Source: Paracoccus tegillarcae (lineage in GTDB: Bacteria; Pseudomonadota; Alphaproteobacteria; Rhodobacterales; Rhodobacteraceae). Taken from it: a DNA stretch of 64,000 bases. The DNA lies in NCBI RefSeq assembly GCF_002847305.1, contig NZ_CP025408.1, positions 2,005,001-2,069,000 on the forward strand, written 5' to 3'. Made by a program: the position numbers and the translations under genes. The notes below the pieces were generated by a model. It saw only the letters and a list, made by a program, of their open reading frames with translations. It was not told the DNA's origin and did no database searches. Of the stretch, positions 18,079 through 25,512 are shown one piece after another; the stretch's first letter is position 1; every line of letters begins with the position of its first letter.

Positions 18079-18495
18079 TTAAGTGATCCGGTCGGCCAAG
18101 GCTTCCTTGACCGCCTTGCTGGCGTGAAGTGCGCCCAGCACGTTCATTGATCCGATTGTTTGTCTGGCAAGCTCCGGTGTGACATCCTGCGCGATACGGG
18201 CAAGGCCCACGACCTTGACGTGCAAGACCTCTCCCGCATCCCGCAGCGCCTCAAGATCCGCCGCTGAATAGTCCCGCAGTCCCAGCTCCATCGTGTGGCG
18301 TTCAATCGTGCGGACAACGTCCGCGTCATGGGTGTCGAGCTGCTTGCGGATCGCGGTGCGGATCAGATCACTCCGGTTGGAATAAAAACCTTCCTGCACA
18401 AGCAGATCAATCCGGCCGAGATCGACGAATCCCAGATTGATCGTGATCTTTTCGGTGTCAGGCTGTTTGCCGCGCAGGTTTACGACGTTTGACAT
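18079..18495 (-). CDS. CopG-type ribbon-helix-helix transcriptional regulator
   Basis: 138 residues. The ribbon-helix-helix fold occupies about residues 15-60: the DNA-contacting strand is EKITINLGFVDLGRIDLLV, followed by GFYSNRSDLIRTAIRKQLD, which is standard CopG/NikR-type wording. The C-terminal half (LRDAGEVLHVKVVGLARIAQ) may be a sensor or oligomer region; it lacks the NikR nickel ligands. It heads an operon with the esterase and has a palindrome, CATCCA-TG-TGGATG, in its promoter region, so it probably represses itself. Confidence 0.85.
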   Translation of the reverse strand: MSNVVNLRGKQPDTEKITINLGFVDLGRIDLLVQEGFYSNRSDLIRTAIRKQLDTHDADVVRTIERHTMELGLRDYSAADLEALRDAGEVLHVKVVGLARIAQDVTPELARQTIGSMNVLGALHASKAVKEALADRIT

Positions 18496-18518
18496 AGCAT
18501 CCTCCCTTCATCCGTTAT

Positions 18519-18532
18519 CATCCATGTGGATG
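18519..18532. promoter_or_regulatory. Palindromic operator upstream of the RHH regulator
   Basis: CATCCA and TGGATG form an inverted repeat separated by TG, 24 bases upstream of the regulator's start. Further CATCC or GGATG copies occur at about 18498, 18509 and 18551. TATATA beside it (18534-18539) could be the -10 element. Ribbon-helix-helix dimers typically bind such short repeats. Confidence 0.6.
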
Positions 18533-18543
18533 GTATATAGATG

Positions 18544-18741
18544 TCATTGGGATGTTTGCAAGTGCAGAAACCCGTCTGGGTTCATTTGCAAACGCTCCCA
18601 CAGCCGCAACTCGCTGTAGGATTTGAGAAGTGCTTCGGCGTCGTCTGATCGGAACAGCCGGCTATCGCCTTTGCGCGCCAGACCTGCTGCCTTGAACTGC
18701 ATGACCAACCAGAACAGAACTTCGGACCTCACCTCAAGCAT
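18544..18741 (-). CDS. Small reading frame of unknown function (possible remnant)
   Basis: A 65-residue frame, starting MLEVRSEVLFWLVMQFKAAG and ending in a region rich in leucine and charged residues (SDDAEALLKSYSELRLWERL). I do not recognise it. There is no convincing ribosome-binding site, and its stop lies beside the regulator's promoter. It sits at the edge of degenerate DNA, so it may be the tail of a lost gene. It is listed because its codon pattern is plausible and nothing else explains the stretch. Confidence 0.3.
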   Translation of the reverse strand: MLEVRSEVLFWLVMQFKAAGLARKGDSRLFRSDDAEALLKSYSELRLWERLQMNPDGFLHLQTSQ

Positions 18742-19084
18742 GACATCGGAAACGCTGTCGCGTGCCTGTTGTTGTCATCGCGGACTTCGATCTAGATATG
18801 TGATTCCACCTTGGTCGCGGCGAACCGCTGGCATCGCTAGACCGGGAACTGCTTGCCGGGCTCAATGCCTTGATCTCCGCGGAAGGCCTGTTCGACAAGC
18901 CCAGCATGCGCTGTCCACATAAGAGCACCCCGGAATCGATGCAGGATGGGATGATCTCTTTGCGCTGCCATTCTCTGGATTGGATATTTTTTACGACAAC
19001 TGGCGGCTATCGGAGGGCTGGATTGCGCCGATAGAACGCATGCGGGCGCTGTCGATCTTCCAAGGTCCCTGCTGCCTGCATCCT
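18742..19084 (+). pseudogene. Degenerate coding-like stretch between the RHH/esterase pair and rsgA
   Basis: No intact gene. On the forward strand one frame reads GEPLASLDRELLAGLNALIS plus about ten more plausible residues (about 18820-18920). After a stop, a second frame takes over with GWDDLFALPFSGLDIFYDNW and RLSEGWIAPIERMRALSIFQ (about 18935-19060). Both halves look protein-like and lie in different frames, which suggests a gene broken by a frameshift. I cannot name the family. The second half runs almost to the rsgA 3' end. Confidence 0.35.
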
Positions 19085-20155
19085 TCAGTATCGTCGACCG
19101 GGGGCTTTTGTCGTCTTGTTCCCGCGCGGACCCGACTGGACAGGGGTATTGCTTCGGTTCTCGTCCAGAAGTTTGCGCCACCGTTCAACACGCGCCTGGT
19201 CAAGCTTTCCGGCCGCAACGGCCGCCTGGACCGCACATCCTGGCTCATGGGCGTGGGTACAGTCCCTGAAGCGGCACCCGGGCGCAAGTTCAATGATCTC
19301 GGCGAACAGTTGATCCAGCCCGGCTGAAATGTCGCTGGCGTGCAGCGTCCGGATGCCGGGTGTGTCGATCGCCAGGCCGCCTCCGATAATTCGATGCAGC
19401 GAGCGGGATGTCGTGGTGTGACGCCCCTTGCCATCGGCTACGCGGATGCTGCCCGTCAGTTGTGCCTCCTCCGGCGACTTTCCGGCAAGCGTATTCAGCA
19501 GCGAGGATTTCCCCACCCCGGAGGAACCGACAAGGGCGACAGTCTGGCCGGCCGCGCACCAACGGGCCAGGGCCAGTGCTGCATCCGGTGCCTTTGCATT
19601 CAGCGTGACGACCTGCAGTCCGCGCTGCAGACCGGCTACCTGATCGCGCCAATGCGCGACATCCGCCACTTGATCCGCCTTGGTCAGGACAATTACCGGG
19701 GTCGTCCCGGCCTCATTGGCAAGGGCCAGATAGCGCTCCAGCCGCGCGGGGTTCAGGTCGTCATTGCAGGACGAGACGATGAAGAGCGTGTCGACGTTTG
19801 CCGCGATCAGTTGCGGCGCCCGCCCGCCTTCGGTGCGCCGTTGCAGTATCGTCTTTCGGTCCAGTCTACGCACAGGCATGCGGGTGTCGGGCTCCACCAG
19901 CATCCAGTCGCCCACGGCGTAATCTGCCGTACTGGCGCCATTGGGAAGGTTCAGCCGTACGGGACCGAACACGGACTCCGCGATCAATCTATCCCGATGG
20001 ACTTTCGCGACACGCATCCGTGCAAGACCTGTCTCATCCGGTTCCAACTGGTCGTCGAAAAACGCCGACCACCCGAGGGCTGCCAACGACAGGGCTTCCT
20101 GATCAGATGAATGGGGCACAATGACCTGAATGGGCGAGATAACGGGCTGATGCAA
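19085..20155 (-). CDS. rsgA: Ribosome small-subunit-dependent GTPase A (RsgA)
   Basis: RsgA is a circularly permuted GTPase that checks late 30S assembly. In 356 residues the motifs come in permuted order: G4 as TKAD (158-161), G1 as GSSGVGKSS (210-218) and G3 as DTPG (264-267). The zinc knuckle is intact: Cys294, Cys299, His301 and Cys307 with C-x4-C-x-H-x5-C spacing. An OB-fold region precedes it (VGDWMLVEP). It lies in an accessory-looking islet with degenerate DNA on both sides rather than with ribosome genes, so acquisition by transfer is possible. Confidence 0.93.
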   Translation of the reverse strand: MHQPVISPIQVIVPHSSDQEALSLAALGWSAFFDDQLEPDETGLARMRVAKVHRDRLIAESVFGPVRLNLPNGASTADYAVGDWMLVEPDTRMPVRRLDRKTILQRRTEGGRAPQLIAANVDTLFIVSSCNDDLNPARLERYLALANEAGTTPVIVLTKADQVADVAHWRDQVAGLQRGLQVVTLNAKAPDAALALARWCAAGQTVALVGSSGVGKSSLLNTLAGKSPEEAQLTGSIRVADGKGRHTTTSRSLHRIIGGGLAIDTPGIRTLHASDISAGLDQLFAEIIELAPGCRFRDCTHAHEPGCAVQAAVAAGKLDQARVERWRKLLDENRSNTPVQSGPRGNKTTKAPGRRY

Positions 20156-20671
20156 GTCTTGCCATGCAGGGTTCTGACACTTGAAATGACCAGGCGGTTC
20201 CGATTGCGTCTTTTCCTTGCTGAGGACAAGTCGAATGGCTGCTTTTCGAAGTGACGCACGGACAGGCAGCTAACGGCCGATCACGCTAAAGAGGTGGTCG
20301 CTGGCAAGGCGCGTCTGATCGCGGTCAGAGATGCCATCGCGGTACGGCCAGAGGGCATAACCTGCGCGGACAACGAGGTAAGGATTCTATCTCTGATTGA
20401 TCATGGCTGACCTTGTGTCGATCCCGATGAGTCACTTCTGGCCACAGATCGTCGGCGGATCTTCCGCGATATCCAGGTGGTATTATTACTTGTTGACCCT
20501 CAATCGGGCTTGAATGTTAGCATTCGCAGGCGATGAAGCGAATCGGCTTTGGCGTGTGTTGCTGTGCCGTACTGGTATGTGACACCGTTTCTGAGAAAAG
20601 ATCGGAACGCGTCTGGCTGGGCAGGGTTCTCGTACTCTCGGGAGCGGTAAATATATCCAAGGAGCTTAACT
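20156..20671. other. Intergenic region with no convincing gene
   Basis: 516 bases with lower GC than the surroundings and no frame I can support. A perfect inverted repeat, GAATG-TTAG-CATTC, lies at 20512-20525. AAGGAG at 20660-20665 is the ribosome-binding site of the hydrolase at 20672. TTGACC at 20493-20498 may be part of its promoter, but no good -10 follows at normal spacing. The rest may be decayed transferred DNA. Confidence 0.5.
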
Positions 20672-21502
20672 ATGGGTTATGTAACGACTGATGATGGCGT
20701 TGAAATCTACTACAAGGACTGGGGGCCAAAGGACGCACCGGTCATCTTCTTCCATCACGGTTGGCCGCTGAGCGCCGATGATTGGGATGCGCAGGTGATG
20801 TTCTTCCTGGGCGAGGGATTCCGGGTCGTTGCCTCTGACCGCCGTGGCCATGGCCGGTCGTCGCAGGTCTGGGACGGTCACGACATGGATCACTATGCCG
20901 ATGATACGGCAGCTGTGGTCAAACATCTGGGAATCCAGGGTGCGACCCATGTCGGCCATTCGACCGGCGGCGGTGTTGTGGTGCGCTATATCACGCGCCA
21001 CCCCGAAGATAAGGTTGCGGGCGGTGTTCTGATCAGCGCGGTTCCGCCCTTGATGGTGAAGACTGACGACAACCCGGACGGGATCGACAAATCGGTGTTC
21101 GACGATTTCCAGGCCAACACCAAGGCCAACCGCGCGCAGTTCTTCCATGATGTTCCGGCCGGTCCGTTCTACAATTACGATCAGGACGGCGTCGAGGCAT
21201 CCGAGCCGATTATCGAGAACTGGTGGCGCCAGGGTATGATGGGCAGCGCCAAGGCCCATTACGACGGCATCGTTGCCTTCTCGCAGACCGATTTCCGCGA
21301 CGAGATGAAAACCATCGAGGCGCCGATGCTGGTCCTTCACGGTGAGCATGATCAGGTGGTGCCGTTCGAAATCTCGGGCAAGAAATCTGCGGAAATCCTG
21401 CCGAACGCCACGCTGATTTCGTATCCGGGCTTCCCGCATGGCATGCCAACGACCGAGGCCGATACGGTCAACAAGGATCTGCTGGCCTGGCTGCGTCGCT
21501 GA
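20672..21502 (+). CDS. Alpha/beta hydrolase of the non-heme chloroperoxidase type
   Basis: 276 residues closely matching cofactor-free bacterial chloroperoxidases/esterases: DGVEIYYKDWGPKDAPVIFF, HHGWPLSADDWDAQ, ASDRRGHGRSSQ and the nucleophile Ser97 in HVGHSTGGGVVVRYI. The acid is the Asp of LHGEHDQVVPFE and the base the His of YPGFPHGMPTTEAD. The triad is complete. Such enzymes hydrolyse esters and can form peracids; the halogenating activity is mostly an in vitro property. It has a strong AAGGAG site and is a single-gene unit ended by a perfect terminator at 21512. Confidence 0.9.
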   Translation: MGYVTTDDGVEIYYKDWGPKDAPVIFFHHGWPLSADDWDAQVMFFLGEGFRVVASDRRGHGRSSQVWDGHDMDHYADDTAAVVKHLGIQGATHVGHSTGGGVVVRYITRHPEDKVAGGVLISAVPPLMVKTDDNPDGIDKSVFDDFQANTKANRAQFFHDVPAGPFYNYDQDGVEASEPIIENWWRQGMMGSAKAHYDGIVAFSQTDFRDEMKTIEAPMLVLHGEHDQVVPFEISGKKSAEILPNATLISYPGFPHGMPTTEADTVNKDLLAWLRR

Positions 21503-21511
21503 TCTGACAAG

Positions 21512-21541
21512 GGCCGGCGAATTATTCGCCGGCCTTCTTTT
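21512..21541 (+). terminator. Intrinsic terminator of the chloroperoxidase-type gene
   Basis: GGCCGGCGAA (21512-21521) pairs perfectly with TTCGCCGGCC (21525-21534) around a TTA loop, followed by TTCTTTT. Confidence 0.9.
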
Positions 21542-21560
21542 CCCCGGCGCTTGGCCGCTC

Positions 21561-22583
21561 CTATCGCAGGCTTTTGCCATAGTCTGTTTCCAGCACGATT
21601 TTGCCCGAATGCTTGCTGGATTCCATCATCTGGTGTGCGCCTGCTGCGTCTTCCAGCGGAAAGCGCTCGCTGACCACCGATCTGATGCTGCCCTCGGCAA
21701 AGAGCGGCCAGACCGTTTCGATCAGCCCCTTGCCGATTTCGGCTTTCACCTCCAACGGCTGCGGACGCAAAAGCGATCCGGTCAGGATCAGGTTCTTGAC
21801 CAGCACCGGCATCATGTCGATGCCGACCTTGCTGCCTTGCAGGTAATACAGGTTTACCAGCCGCCCCTTCTGCGCAAGACAGTCGATATTGCGCTGGATG
21901 TAGTCGCCGCCGACGATATCCAGCACCAGATCGACGCCCTCGCCGCCGGTCCTCTGTTTCACGACCTCGACGAAATCCTCTTCGCGGTAATTGATCACGA
22001 CAGCGGCGCCAAGGTCGCGGCAGTACGCGCGGTCCTGTTCGTTGGATACGGTTGTGAAGACCTCAATCCCAAGGGCCGAGCCAAGCTGGATCGCGGCACT
22101 CCCAATGCCGCCGCTGCCGCCATGGATCAGCAGACGCCGCGCGTTCAGCAGATCGCCCTGAATGGCAAGGTTGAACCAGATGGTGAAGTAAACCTCGGGC
22201 AGGGTGGCGGCCTCGGTCATGGTGACATTTTGGGGGATGGGCAGGCATTGCTGGGCCGGGGTGCGGCAATATTCGGCATAGCCGCCGCCCGGCGTCAGTG
22301 CGCAGACCGCGTCGCCGACTTTCAGATGCTGCACATCAGAACCCACTGCGGCGATAGTTCCCGCGACCTCCAACCCCGGCAGATCGCTGGCCCCAGGCGG
22401 CACGGCATAGCGCCCCTGCCGTTGCAGCACATCGGGATAGTTCACGCCCGCGGCCACAACCCGGATGATCACATCACCCGGGCCGGGTTCGGGCAGATCG
22501 CGCGTTTCCGGCACTAGCACCGAGGGCGGCCCGGGATCAGAGATCGCAACGCAAATCATCGTGTGGTCTTGCGGTTCGGGCAT
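21561..22583 (-). CDS. NADPH:quinone oxidoreductase family protein (zinc-free MDR)
   Basis: A 340-residue medium-chain reductase of the quinone oxidoreductase (QOR/PIG3) branch: PGDVIIRVVAAGVNYPDVLQ near the N-terminus, GLEVAGTIAAVG, the nucleotide loop LLIHGGSGGIGSAAIQLGSA and GGEGVDLVLDIVGGDYIQ. The cysteines that bind catalytic zinc in alcohol dehydrogenases are missing, as expected for this branch. It reduces quinones or activated enoyl substrates with NADPH. It lies 33 bases behind tetR on the same strand, so the regulator of the fatty-acid-type operon probably controls it too. AAGGAG precedes the ATG. Confidence 0.9.
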   Translation of the reverse strand: MPEPQDHTMICVAISDPGPPSVLVPETRDLPEPGPGDVIIRVVAAGVNYPDVLQRQGRYAVPPGASDLPGLEVAGTIAAVGSDVQHLKVGDAVCALTPGGGYAEYCRTPAQQCLPIPQNVTMTEAATLPEVYFTIWFNLAIQGDLLNARRLLIHGGSGGIGSAAIQLGSALGIEVFTTVSNEQDRAYCRDLGAAVVINYREEDFVEVVKQRTGGEGVDLVLDIVGGDYIQRNIDCLAQKGRLVNLYYLQGSKVGIDMMPVLVKNLILTGSLLRPQPLEVKAEIGKGLIETVWPLFAEGSIRSVVSERFPLEDAAGAHQMMESSKHSGKIVLETDYGKSLR

Positions 22584-22616
22584 GGTCCGTTGCTCCTTGA
22601 AAGGGATGGTGAGGCG

Positions 22617-23333
22617 TCAGCCTTTCGATGTCTTGTCCAACTGATCCAGCGGCAGGCATGTGGCCAGCACCATGTCCTGTACAGCCGCGATATAGGTATC
22701 GACCGTCACGTCGCGGCGGCGGAATTTGGCGCGTTTGACATACCAGTCCTGCAACAGTGGCTTGATCAGCGTCGGCAGAAGCGGGGTGACGCCGGGGCGA
22801 AAGCGTTCTTCGGCAATCGCGCGGGCCGTGACCTTGGCAAAGAAGGACTCGGTCAATTCCTCGCTGTCGACGGCCATGTCGCGTTCCTTCGCCGGGAAGT
22901 TCTTTGCCTCCATGAAGGCAAAGCTGAACCAGGGCAGCATGTCCTCGGTCAGCCGGATATGGGCGTCGACTAACCATTTCAGATGGGCGATGGGGTCCTG
23001 CGTCACCTCAAGCGGCGGGTTGCCCAGCACATTATCGACCGCGTCGGTGACCTCGGTCAGGATCATGTTCAGAAGCGTCGTCTTGCTGTCGAAATAGGCG
23101 TAAAGCCCGCCCATCGACACGCCCGATTCCTTTGACAGATCGCGCAGGGACATGGCCTGAAACCCCTTGCGATTCGACAGCTTCAGCGCGGCGGCGATGA
23201 TGATTTTCAGCTTCTTGACCGCGACATCGGGCTTTTGAACCGAAATCACATCGGCATGGCGTTCCAGCATCGAACGGCACAGGTCGTCGGCGGTATGTCC
23301 TTTTGTTTCCAGCATTTTTACTGCCCTTCCCAT
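22617..23333 (-). CDS. TetR family transcriptional regulator of the divergent acyl-CoA/TRAP operon
   Basis: About 238 residues. The helix-turn-helix is in the first third: KIIIAAALKLSNRKGFQAMS, LRDLSKESGVSMGGLYAYFD and SKTTLLNMIL, all diagnostic of TetR proteins. A preceding extension of about 35 residues is longer than usual. GTG 23345, ATG 23333 and ATG 23315 are possible starts; the last has AAGGG eight bases upstream. The C-terminal ligand domain is unassigned; a CoA ester or acid intermediate is the obvious candidate. Two palindromes in the divergent promoter region (23399-23458) are the likely operators. Confidence 0.9.
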   Translation of the reverse strand: MGRAVKMLETKGHTADDLCRSMLERHADVISVQKPDVAVKKLKIIIAAALKLSNRKGFQAMSLRDLSKESGVSMGGLYAYFDSKTTLLNMILTEVTDAVDNVLGNPPLEVTQDPIAHLKWLVDAHIRLTEDMLPWFSFAFMEAKNFPAKERDMAVDSEELTESFFAKVTARAIAEERFRPGVTPLLPTLIKPLLQDWYVKRAKFRRRDVTVDTYIAAVQDMVLATCLPLDQLDKTSKG

Positions 23334-23398
23334 GTTTGGAGCCACCGGACAAAGCTCAGTTTACGCCGCGTCCCATTTCATCATTTGCATGTTTATAG

Positions 23399-23458
23399 AG
23401 CGAGCGCTCGCTTGACAATCCTCGATCGATTCGGGCATTTTCATAGAGCGAGCGCTCG
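23399..23458. promoter_or_regulatory. Pair of palindromic TetR operators
   Basis: AGCGAGCGCTCGCT (23399-23412) is a perfect 14-base palindrome; a second copy with the 10-base palindromic core CGAGCGCTCG lies at 23449-23458. Both are preceded by ATAG, so the shared unit is ATAGAGCGAGCGCTCG. They are 50 bases apart, close to five helical turns. One touches the -35 element and the other lies near the start of the forward operon. Confidence 0.8.
23412..23441 (+). promoter_or_regulatory. Predicted promoter of the SDR-ACAD-ligase-kinase-TRAP operon
   Basis: A consensus TTGACA (23412-23417) is followed 18 bases later by CATTTT (23436-23441) as the best -10 candidate; the -10 is weak. The element is bracketed by the two palindromes, so repressor binding would block polymerase. 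Confidence 0.6.
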
Positions 23459-23478
23459 ATAGGAGGGGATTGAACGCG

Positions 23479-24252
23479 ATGACCGACCAGATTGACAGCC
23501 AGACGGCATGGCCCGGCATCCGGGGTCGCCGTGTTCTTGTGACGGGCGCGTCCTCGGGGTTGGGGGCGCATTTCGCGCAGGTTCTAGCGGCGCAGGGTGC
23601 GCATGTCGTTGCGGCGGCGCGGCGGATCGACCGGGTTCAAAAGCTGTGCGACGGGCTCAGCGCCGAAGGTTATCAGGCGACGCCGCTGGCGCTGGATGTC
23701 AGTTCGGCGCAGACGGTCGGGGACGCCTTGCAGGATCATGTCTTTGATCTGGTCGTCAACAATGCCGGCGTCTCGCATTCCTGTGCCGCGCTGGATCTGG
23801 ATGCCGACACGCTGGATCAGGTGATCGACACCAATGTGAAGGGCGTTTTCCACGTCGCCCGCGCGACGGCGGCCGCGATGAAGGCCGATGGGCGCCCCGG
23901 TTCCATCGTCAACATCGCGTCGATCCTTGGCTCGCGGGTGTCGGGTCATGTGGCGGCCTATGCGGCCTCGAAAGGCGCGGTGCTGCAACTGACCCGCGCG
24001 CTCGCGCTGGAATGGGCGCGGCACGGCATCCGCGTCAACGCGCTGAGCCCCGGTTATATCGAGACCGAGCTGAACCGCGATTTCTTCGCCACCGATCCGG
24101 GGCAGGCGCTGATCCGCCGCGTGCCGCAGCGCCGGCTTGGCCAGCCGCAGGATCTGGATGGGGCGCTTCTGCTTCTGCTGTCCGATCAGGGCCGTTTCAT
24201 CACCGGGGCCGATATCGCCGTCGATGGCGGCCACCTGGTCTCATCGCTGTAA
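23479..24252 (+). CDS. Short-chain dehydrogenase/reductase (SDR)
   Basis: A classical 257-residue SDR: the cofactor loop TGASSGLGAHFAQVL near residue 25, LVVNNAGVSHS, the catalytic Ser/Tyr/Lys set in VNIASILGSRVSGHVAAYAASKG and LSPGYIETELNRDF. The acidic or basic preference around AAARRIDR suggests NADP(H). Within an operon encoding a CoA ligase, an ACAD11-type kinase and dehydrogenase, it could reduce a 4-oxoacyl-CoA to the 4-hydroxy form, as LvaD does in levulinate catabolism, or oxidise a 3-hydroxyacyl-CoA. I prefer ATG 23479; a TTG at 23470 is closer to the AGGAGG. Confidence 0.88.
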   Translation: MTDQIDSQTAWPGIRGRRVLVTGASSGLGAHFAQVLAAQGAHVVAAARRIDRVQKLCDGLSAEGYQATPLALDVSSAQTVGDALQDHVFDLVVNNAGVSHSCAALDLDADTLDQVIDTNVKGVFHVARATAAAMKADGRPGSIVNIASILGSRVSGHVAAYAASKGAVLQLTRALALEWARHGIRVNALSPGYIETELNRDFFATDPGQALIRRVPQRRLGQPQDLDGALLLLLSDQGRFITGADIAVDGGHLVSSL

Positions 24253-24264
24253 GGAGGGCCGATC

Positions 24265-25473
24265 ATGGAATTCACCATTTCCCCAAAGGTTGAGGATTAC
24301 CGCGCCCGCATCGCCGATTTCGTCGACGCCCATATCCTGCCGGTCGAGGCGGATCGCAGCCAATGGGACGAACACAACAATATCGGCCGGCCCGCGCTGA
24401 CCGCGCTGCGCGAAAAGGCGCGCGATCAGGGCCTGTGGTGTCTGCAACTTGGCAAAGACACCGGCGGTCAGGGTCTTAACAAGGTCGGCATGGCCGTCTG
24501 TTACGAGGAAATGAACCGCTCGATCTTTGGGCCGGTGGTGTTCAATTCGGCGGCGCCGGATGACGGCAATATGATGGTGCTGGAAAAAGCCGCGACCGAG
24601 GCGCAGAAGGACCGCTGGCTGGCGCCCATCGTCTCGGGTCAGGTCAGTTCGGCCTTTGCCATGACTGAACCCGCGCCTGGCGGCGGATCCGACCCCGGCA
24701 TGATGCGCACCACCGCTGAAAAGCGCGGCGATACATATACCCTGAACGGCCGGAAATGGTTCATCACCGGGGCCGAGGATGCCAGCCATTTCATCGTCAT
24801 GGCCCGCACCTCGGACGATCCGAGGAAGGGGCTGACGGCCTTTTTGCATCACCGCGATGAACCCGGCTGGCGGATCGAACGCCGCATTCCCATCATGGGC
24901 CCCGAGGAACATGGCGGCCATTGCGAGATCGTCTATGACGGCATGGAACTGACCGCCGACCGCATCCTTCTGGGCGAAGGTGAGGGGCTGAAACTGACCC
25001 AGATGCGGCTTGGACCGGCGCGGCTGACCCATTGCATGCGCTGGCTGGGTCTGGCCAAGCGCTGCACCGAAATCGCGCGCGATTATGCCGATAACCGCAT
25101 GGGCTTCGGCATCCGTTTGGCCGACCGCGAAAGCACCCAGATCAAGATGGGCGATCTGGCCATGGGGATCGAGATCGGCCGCCTTTTGGTCATGAAGGCC
25201 GCTTGGACGCTGGATCAGGGCGATTTCGCCCGCAAAGAGGTCTCAATGGCGAAAATTCACGTCGCCAACCTGCTGCACAAGGCAGCAGACACCGCCATCC
25301 AGATCAACGGCGCGCGCGGCTATTCCACCGATACGGTGCTGGAATGGATCTATCGCTATGCCCGGCAGGCAAGGCTGGTCGATGGCGCCGACGAGGTGCA
25401 CCAGATGGTCCTGAACCGCTTGTTGTCCGCCGCGCCCGACAGCTTCTGGAAATGGCCGGTCGCAACCGACTGA
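24265..25473 (+). CDS. Acyl-CoA dehydrogenase of the ACAD10/ACAD11 type
   Basis: A 402-residue flavoprotein with the full family fold: AFAMTEPAPGGGSDPGMM, GRKWFITGAEDASHFIVMA, LGPARLTHCMRWLGLA and INGARGYSTDTVLEWIYRYA. The position that carries the catalytic Glu in medium-chain dehydrogenases (YEGT) is Asp373 in RLVDGADEVHQ. The same Asp context (LADGPDEVH, from memory) occurs in human ACAD10/ACAD11, and LGPGRIHHCMR there matches LGPARLTHCMR here. Those enzymes act on 4-phospho-acyl-CoA made by a partner kinase, which is encoded two genes downstream. The substrate is therefore probably not a simple fatty acid. Confidence 0.92.
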   Translation: MEFTISPKVEDYRARIADFVDAHILPVEADRSQWDEHNNIGRPALTALREKARDQGLWCLQLGKDTGGQGLNKVGMAVCYEEMNRSIFGPVVFNSAAPDDGNMMVLEKAATEAQKDRWLAPIVSGQVSSAFAMTEPAPGGGSDPGMMRTTAEKRGDTYTLNGRKWFITGAEDASHFIVMARTSDDPRKGLTAFLHHRDEPGWRIERRIPIMGPEEHGGHCEIVYDGMELTADRILLGEGEGLKLTQMRLGPARLTHCMRWLGLAKRCTEIARDYADNRMGFGIRLADRESTQIKMGDLAMGIEIGRLLVMKAAWTLDQGDFARKEVSMAKIHVANLLHKAADTAIQINGARGYSTDTVLEWIYRYARQARLVDGADEVHQMVLNRLLSAAPDSFWKWPVATD

Positions 25474-25512
25474 CACCATCCCACCGACACATCGTATCAG
25501 GGAGGAGGATCG

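Noticed and set aside
18544..20671. Possible insertion sequence in the islet
   Set aside because: I found no terminal inverted repeats, target duplication or transposase wording; only decayed coding-like fragments.
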